From positions 846,501 to 910,500 of the forward strand of contig NC_013162.1 in the NCBI RefSeq assembly GCF_000023285.1: a stretch of 64,000 bases of DNA, in the 5' to 3' direction. The DNA is from Capnocytophaga ochracea DSM 7271 (GTDB lineage: Bacteria; Bacteroidota; Bacteroidia; Flavobacteriales; Flavobacteriaceae). How positions within the stretch are numbered: the first letter of the stretch is position 1; every line of letters begins with the position of its first letter. Shown piece by piece: positions 61,842-64,000 of this stretch. Both the position numbers and the translations under genes were made by a program. The notes beneath the pieces were generated by a model. That model had not been told where the DNA came from, made no database searches, and saw only the letters and a list, made by a program, of their open reading frames with translations.

Positions 61842-62198
61842 CTTATTGCTGTGGGTCGTAGCACGACAACAGATTGTTTTATAAATTAGACAAAAAGGTT
61901 TGATGTGAACAGGTGAGGCTGTGCCTCAGAAATTAAGCAAAATCAAGGTAATGCTTTGTAAAATGTTTGTTTTTAACGTGAGTTCGATGTAAGAAAAGTG
62001 TAGCTTAGGCTACAGAAATCTTACCAATCTTTAAAAAAATCGAGTAAATGAACAGCTTCACTGTTTTTAAGTCTCGCACAAATTACACGAATAGTCTTTC
62101 AATTGACAATTGTGATGTGTACCGATGGGCAATTTAATTGATAGATTTGTGGATTGCCTTTGTATTAGGTTAACATTAATGTAATGAAAACTTGGGTG

Positions 62199-62206
62199 CA
62201 AAGATA
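62199..62206 (-). promoter_or_regulatory. Possible -7 box (TATCTTTG) of chelatase gene
   Basis: TAnnTTTG on the minus strand without a clear -33 box. It would give a long leader of about 350 bases before the chelatase ATG, containing two of the short hairpins. Confidence 0.45.
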
Positions 62207-62245
62207 AGAAAATTATTTTGAATAATAATAAATAGTGAAAAAAAG

Positions 62246-62294
62246 GTGCGAGCCGCACGGGCAGTCGTAGCACGACAGGCAGCCGTAGCACGGC
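62246..62294. repeat. Three adjacent AGC-triloop hairpins
   Basis: GTGCG-AGC-CGCAC (62246-62258), GTCGT-AGC-ACGAC (62264-62276) and GCCGT-AGC-ACGGC (62282-62294) are each 13 bases long and spaced exactly 18 bases apart, separated by GGGCA, AGGCA spacers. The stems differ but remain fully paired. Confidence 0.92.
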
Positions 62295-62432
62295 AGGCGG
62301 GGGGAAATTAGCAGATTAGCAAATTTGAAAATTAGCAAATGTGGAGGGTTGGAAGATTCGGAAGAAAACGGAGATTTCCAAAAGGAGGTTGGGAGGATTT
62401 TTGGTGAAAAAAGGCTATGAGGAGGGTGGGGG

Positions 62433-62485
62433 TAGCTTATAGAGAGCTTATAGGAAGCTTATACGAATCTTCGACGATTGGTATA
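62433..62485 (-). repeat. 54-bp dispersed element, copy C
   Basis: Minus-strand copy with one change in the CGTCCAAGATTCG part (CGTCGAAGATTCG). It points toward the chelatase gene about 590 bases away. Confidence 0.95.
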
Positions 62486-62983
62486 GAAAGGGTATGTAAG
62501 CAGTTGATTAATAGTATAATACAACGATGCAAAAAACGGTAAAAACGGGGTTTCGAGGCGAAAGAAAGAGGAAGAGGCACTAGGCCTTAGGGCATAGGCA
62601 CTAGGAGGGAGTGTGACGAAAAAGCGGAGGAAACCTCCCCCTAGCCCCCTCAATGAGGGGGAACTGTGACGAGTCATTTATTCGGTAAGCCCCCGAACCC
62701 CCGAAGGGGGACAAGCTGGGAAAGGTGACAAACTCCCCTTTCTCACATACTCCGCTCTCGCAGGGCACATACCCAGCTGTCGCTGGCTACCTTCAAAAGG
62801 GGAATGTTGGGACGGAAAAGGGGGAATTGTGGTGACCAAAGAGGAGTTGTAAAAGGTTCTAGAGAGGTTAGGAGGAACCAAATGGGCACGAGCTACAAGC
62901 TCGCGCCAGCGATAGGACAGCGAAAAGAAAGGGAGGTGTGTGGTGATGGAAAATGTAGTCAAACCGAAGTTGGGGTATAATAA

Positions 62984-63015
62984 AAAAGCACTTACAAACG
63001 TTTGTAAGTGCTTTT
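62984..63015 (-). terminator. Terminator after tRNA gene
   Basis: A perfect 32-base palindrome centred between 62999 and 63000 (arms AAAAGCACTTACAAAC) is followed on the minus strand by a T run, 11 bases after the tRNA 3' end. Confidence 0.88.
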
Positions 63016-63025
63016 GTTTTGAGGG

Positions 63026-63099
63026 TGGTCCCAGTTGGGCTCGAACCAACGACCCTCTGATTATGAGTCAGATGCTCTAACCAGCTGAGCTATGAGACC
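63026..63099 (-). tRNA. tRNA with CAU anticodon (elongator Met, or Ile2)
   Basis: A full cloverleaf of 74 bases: acceptor GGTCTCA/TGGGACC (one G-T pair), D arm GCTC-AGCTGGTTA-GAGC, anticodon arm TCTGA-CTCATAA-TCAGA with CAT, and T arm GTTGG-TTCGAGC-CCAAC. The anticodon stem lacks the three G-C pairs of initiator tRNA. A73 is followed by CC but no encoded A, so CCA is completed enzymatically. Elongator Met is preferred over Ile2. Confidence 0.95.
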
Positions 63100-63204
63100 T
63101 GTCTGTTTTTAATTAAGACGGTGCAAAAGTAGTATTTAAAAATGAATTGACCAAATTTATAGGGATTTTTTTCGAGAAAAAGGGTAAAAATAAGTGGTGA
63201 AGGC

Positions 63205-63236
63205 TTTGGCTATTTGAAGAGAATGTTTTACTTTTG
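63205..63236 (+). promoter_or_regulatory. DPP IV promoter (TTTG-N20-TACTTTTG)
   Basis: -33 TTTG at 63205-63208 and -7 TACTTTTG at 63229-63236, 39 bases before the ATG at 63276. Confidence 0.8.
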
Positions 63237-63275
63237 CGCTGTAAAAACAATTCATTACATTGGTAAAACTGAATT

Positions 63276-64000
63276 ATGAAAAGAGTTATTACTTCGCTAT
63301 TCGTAGCTTTTATTACGCTTTCGGCGTTAGCTCAAGACCGTAAACTGACGGTTGCCGAAGCGGTTTTTCACGCGGTACAAGACCCTTCTTCTGAAATGGG
63401 ATACCGCTTGCTCTCTCCTGAAACTTTGGATAATTTGCAGTGGATTGAGGGCACTGACCTGTATCTGTACAGCAAAGGTGATACGTATGAGATTTTCAAC
63501 CCCAAAGGTGAAAAAGTGGGCGCTATTGGCAGTGAGCTCACAATGGGGTTTGAGTGGTTGCAAAGCTACTTGCGAAGCAGTGGTTCGTTACCTCCTATCA
63601 CCTATATCGGTAAAGAGGAAATGGTTTTAAAAGTGGATAATACTTATTACCGTTACAATTACGAGCGCAAGAATGTGCTCAGTAGTATCACGCTACCCCA
63701 AGGGGCTGAAAACGCTGAATACAATCCTCTTACAAAATCGGTGGCATATACCTTAGATAATAATTTGTATTTGGCTACTGAAAAGAATGAAAAACAAGCG
63801 GTTACTGCTTTTACTGATGCGAATATTGTAGCGGGTAAATCGATTCACCGCAACGAATTTGGCATTCATAAAGGTATATTCTTTTCGCCTAAGGGCAATT
63901 ATTTAGCTTTCTATCAGAAAGATGAAAGCAAGGTGGCTGATTACCCTTTGGTGGATATTACCACTACTCCTGCTACCTTAAAAGCGATTAAATACCCGAT
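63276..64000 (+). CDS. Dipeptidyl-peptidase IV (S9 family), 5' part only
   Basis: The first 241 codons of a secreted prolyl dipeptidase run off the window. A signal peptide (MKRVITSLFVAFITLSALAQ) is followed by the beta-propeller domain: LLSPETLDNLQWIEGTDLYL and, near the window end, IHRNEFGIHKGIFFSPKGNYLAFYQKDES with ADYPLVDI, highly characteristic of bacterial DPP IV. The catalytic Ser-Asp-His domain lies beyond 64000. Asaccharolytic and oral Bacteroidetes use this enzyme to degrade proline-containing peptides. Confidence 0.92.
   Translation, partial: MKRVITSLFVAFITLSALAQDRKLTVAEAVFHAVQDPSSEMGYRLLSPETLDNLQWIEGTDLYLYSKGDTYEIFNPKGEKVGAIGSELTMGFEWLQSYLRSSGSLPPITYIGKEEMVLKVDNTYYRYNYERKNVLSSITLPQGAENAEYNPLTKSVAYTLDNNLYLATEKNEKQAVTAFTDANIVAGKSIHRNEFGIHKGIFFSPKGNYLAFYQKDESKVADYPLVDITTTPATLKAIKYP

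Larger units (their letters stand above)
61842..63025. repeat. Repeat-rich intergenic region upstream of chelatase (composite copy C)
   Basis: This 1.18-kb spacer has no credible gene. It includes GTCGT-AGC-ACGAC (61855-61867), TGAGGC-TGT-GCCTCA (61914-61928), a CGTGAGTTCGATGTAAG block (61978-61994), a -7-like TATCTTTG on the minus strand (62199-62206), three adjacent AGC-triloop hairpins (62246-62294), GATTAGCAAATTTG tandem sequence, the 54-bp core (62433-62485), the GGCACTAGGCCTTAGGGC block and G-rich/C-rich inverted repeats. 62350-62617 matches 45199-45455 inverted. Confidence 0.85.

Noticed and set aside
61842-62290. Cobalamin riboswitch before the CobN-like gene
   Set aside because: The long leader suggested one, but I could not find a convincing B12-box-like segment or the expected paired elements; only short repeat hairpins are visible.

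Overview
The window looks like a chromosomal segment of a Flavobacteriia-type Bacteroidetes, most plausibly Capnocytophaga or a close relative. The reasons are moderately AT-rich DNA, few Shine-Dalgarno-like sites, many promoters of the Bacteroidetes form TTTG-N19/20-TAnnTTTG, a remnant of a type IX-secretion C-terminal domain, a dipeptidyl-peptidase IV, and flexirubin/aryl-polyene-type ketosynthase genes. The genus is an inference from gene content; no 16S gene or database match is available here.

Layout. 1-3.5 kb (+): a phosphate-scavenging set (class A acid phosphatase, phosphate-selective-porin-like protein, histidine acid phosphatase) closed by a terminator. 3.7-27.8 kb (-): a large surface-polysaccharide locus. 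Read in the direction of transcription it starts with a methyltransferase, then a bacillosamine-type set (initiating phosphoglycosyl transferase, acetyltransferase, aminotransferase, 4,6-dehydratase), UDP-glucose dehydrogenase, all six steps from glucose-1-phosphate to CDP-tyvelose, a flippase, a WbsX-like protein, UDP-GlcNAc 2-epimerase, a probable polymerase and several glycosyltransferases. This is the toolkit of a Wzx/Wzy-type O-antigen or capsule that carries a 3,6-dideoxyhexose. A RelE/YoeB-like toxin-antitoxin pair sits inside the dideoxysugar genes, and the paratose/abequose synthase gene contains an 18-bp in-frame tandem repeat covering an active-site strand.

28-44.97 kb (+): mostly housekeeping genes: rnpA, purN, a frameshifted C4-dicarboxylate transporter, rplM-rpsI, rpsB, tsf, gdhA, a nitroreductase-like protein, rlmB, an HhH protein, acyl-CoA dehydrogenase, an Rrf2 regulator, SemiSWEET, serS, a HigB/HigA-like pair and ribonuclease Z. 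45.7-51.7 kb (+): two ketosynthases, a ketosynthase-like protein and an acyl carrier protein (part of a flexirubin/aryl-polyene pathway), interrupted by small toxin-antitoxin debris, then a membrane protein and rnhB. 51.7-54.95 kb (-): a small winged-helix-like protein, then the dut / DUF4292 lipoprotein / EnvC-like operon. 56-64 kb: a GH3-family protein (+), a 1413-residue membrane-anchored CobN-like chelatase (-), tRNA-CAU (-) and the start of a DPP IV gene (+) cut by the window edge.

The least explained material is intergenic. Several families of short dispersed repeats recur: a 54-bp core built on an 11-bp period (five copies, each upstream of and co-oriented with the next gene), a 15-bp palindrome AACTTTGSCAAAGTT (eight exact copies), triloop hairpins whose stems differ by paired changes, and 7/8-bp tandem repeats abutting promoters. 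Two ~480-bp copies of a composite repeat lie in inverted orientation around a 9.3-kb segment, and each carries an inward-facing promoter. These repeats are the best candidates here for something undescribed. No CRISPR array, insertion sequence or prophage was seen.
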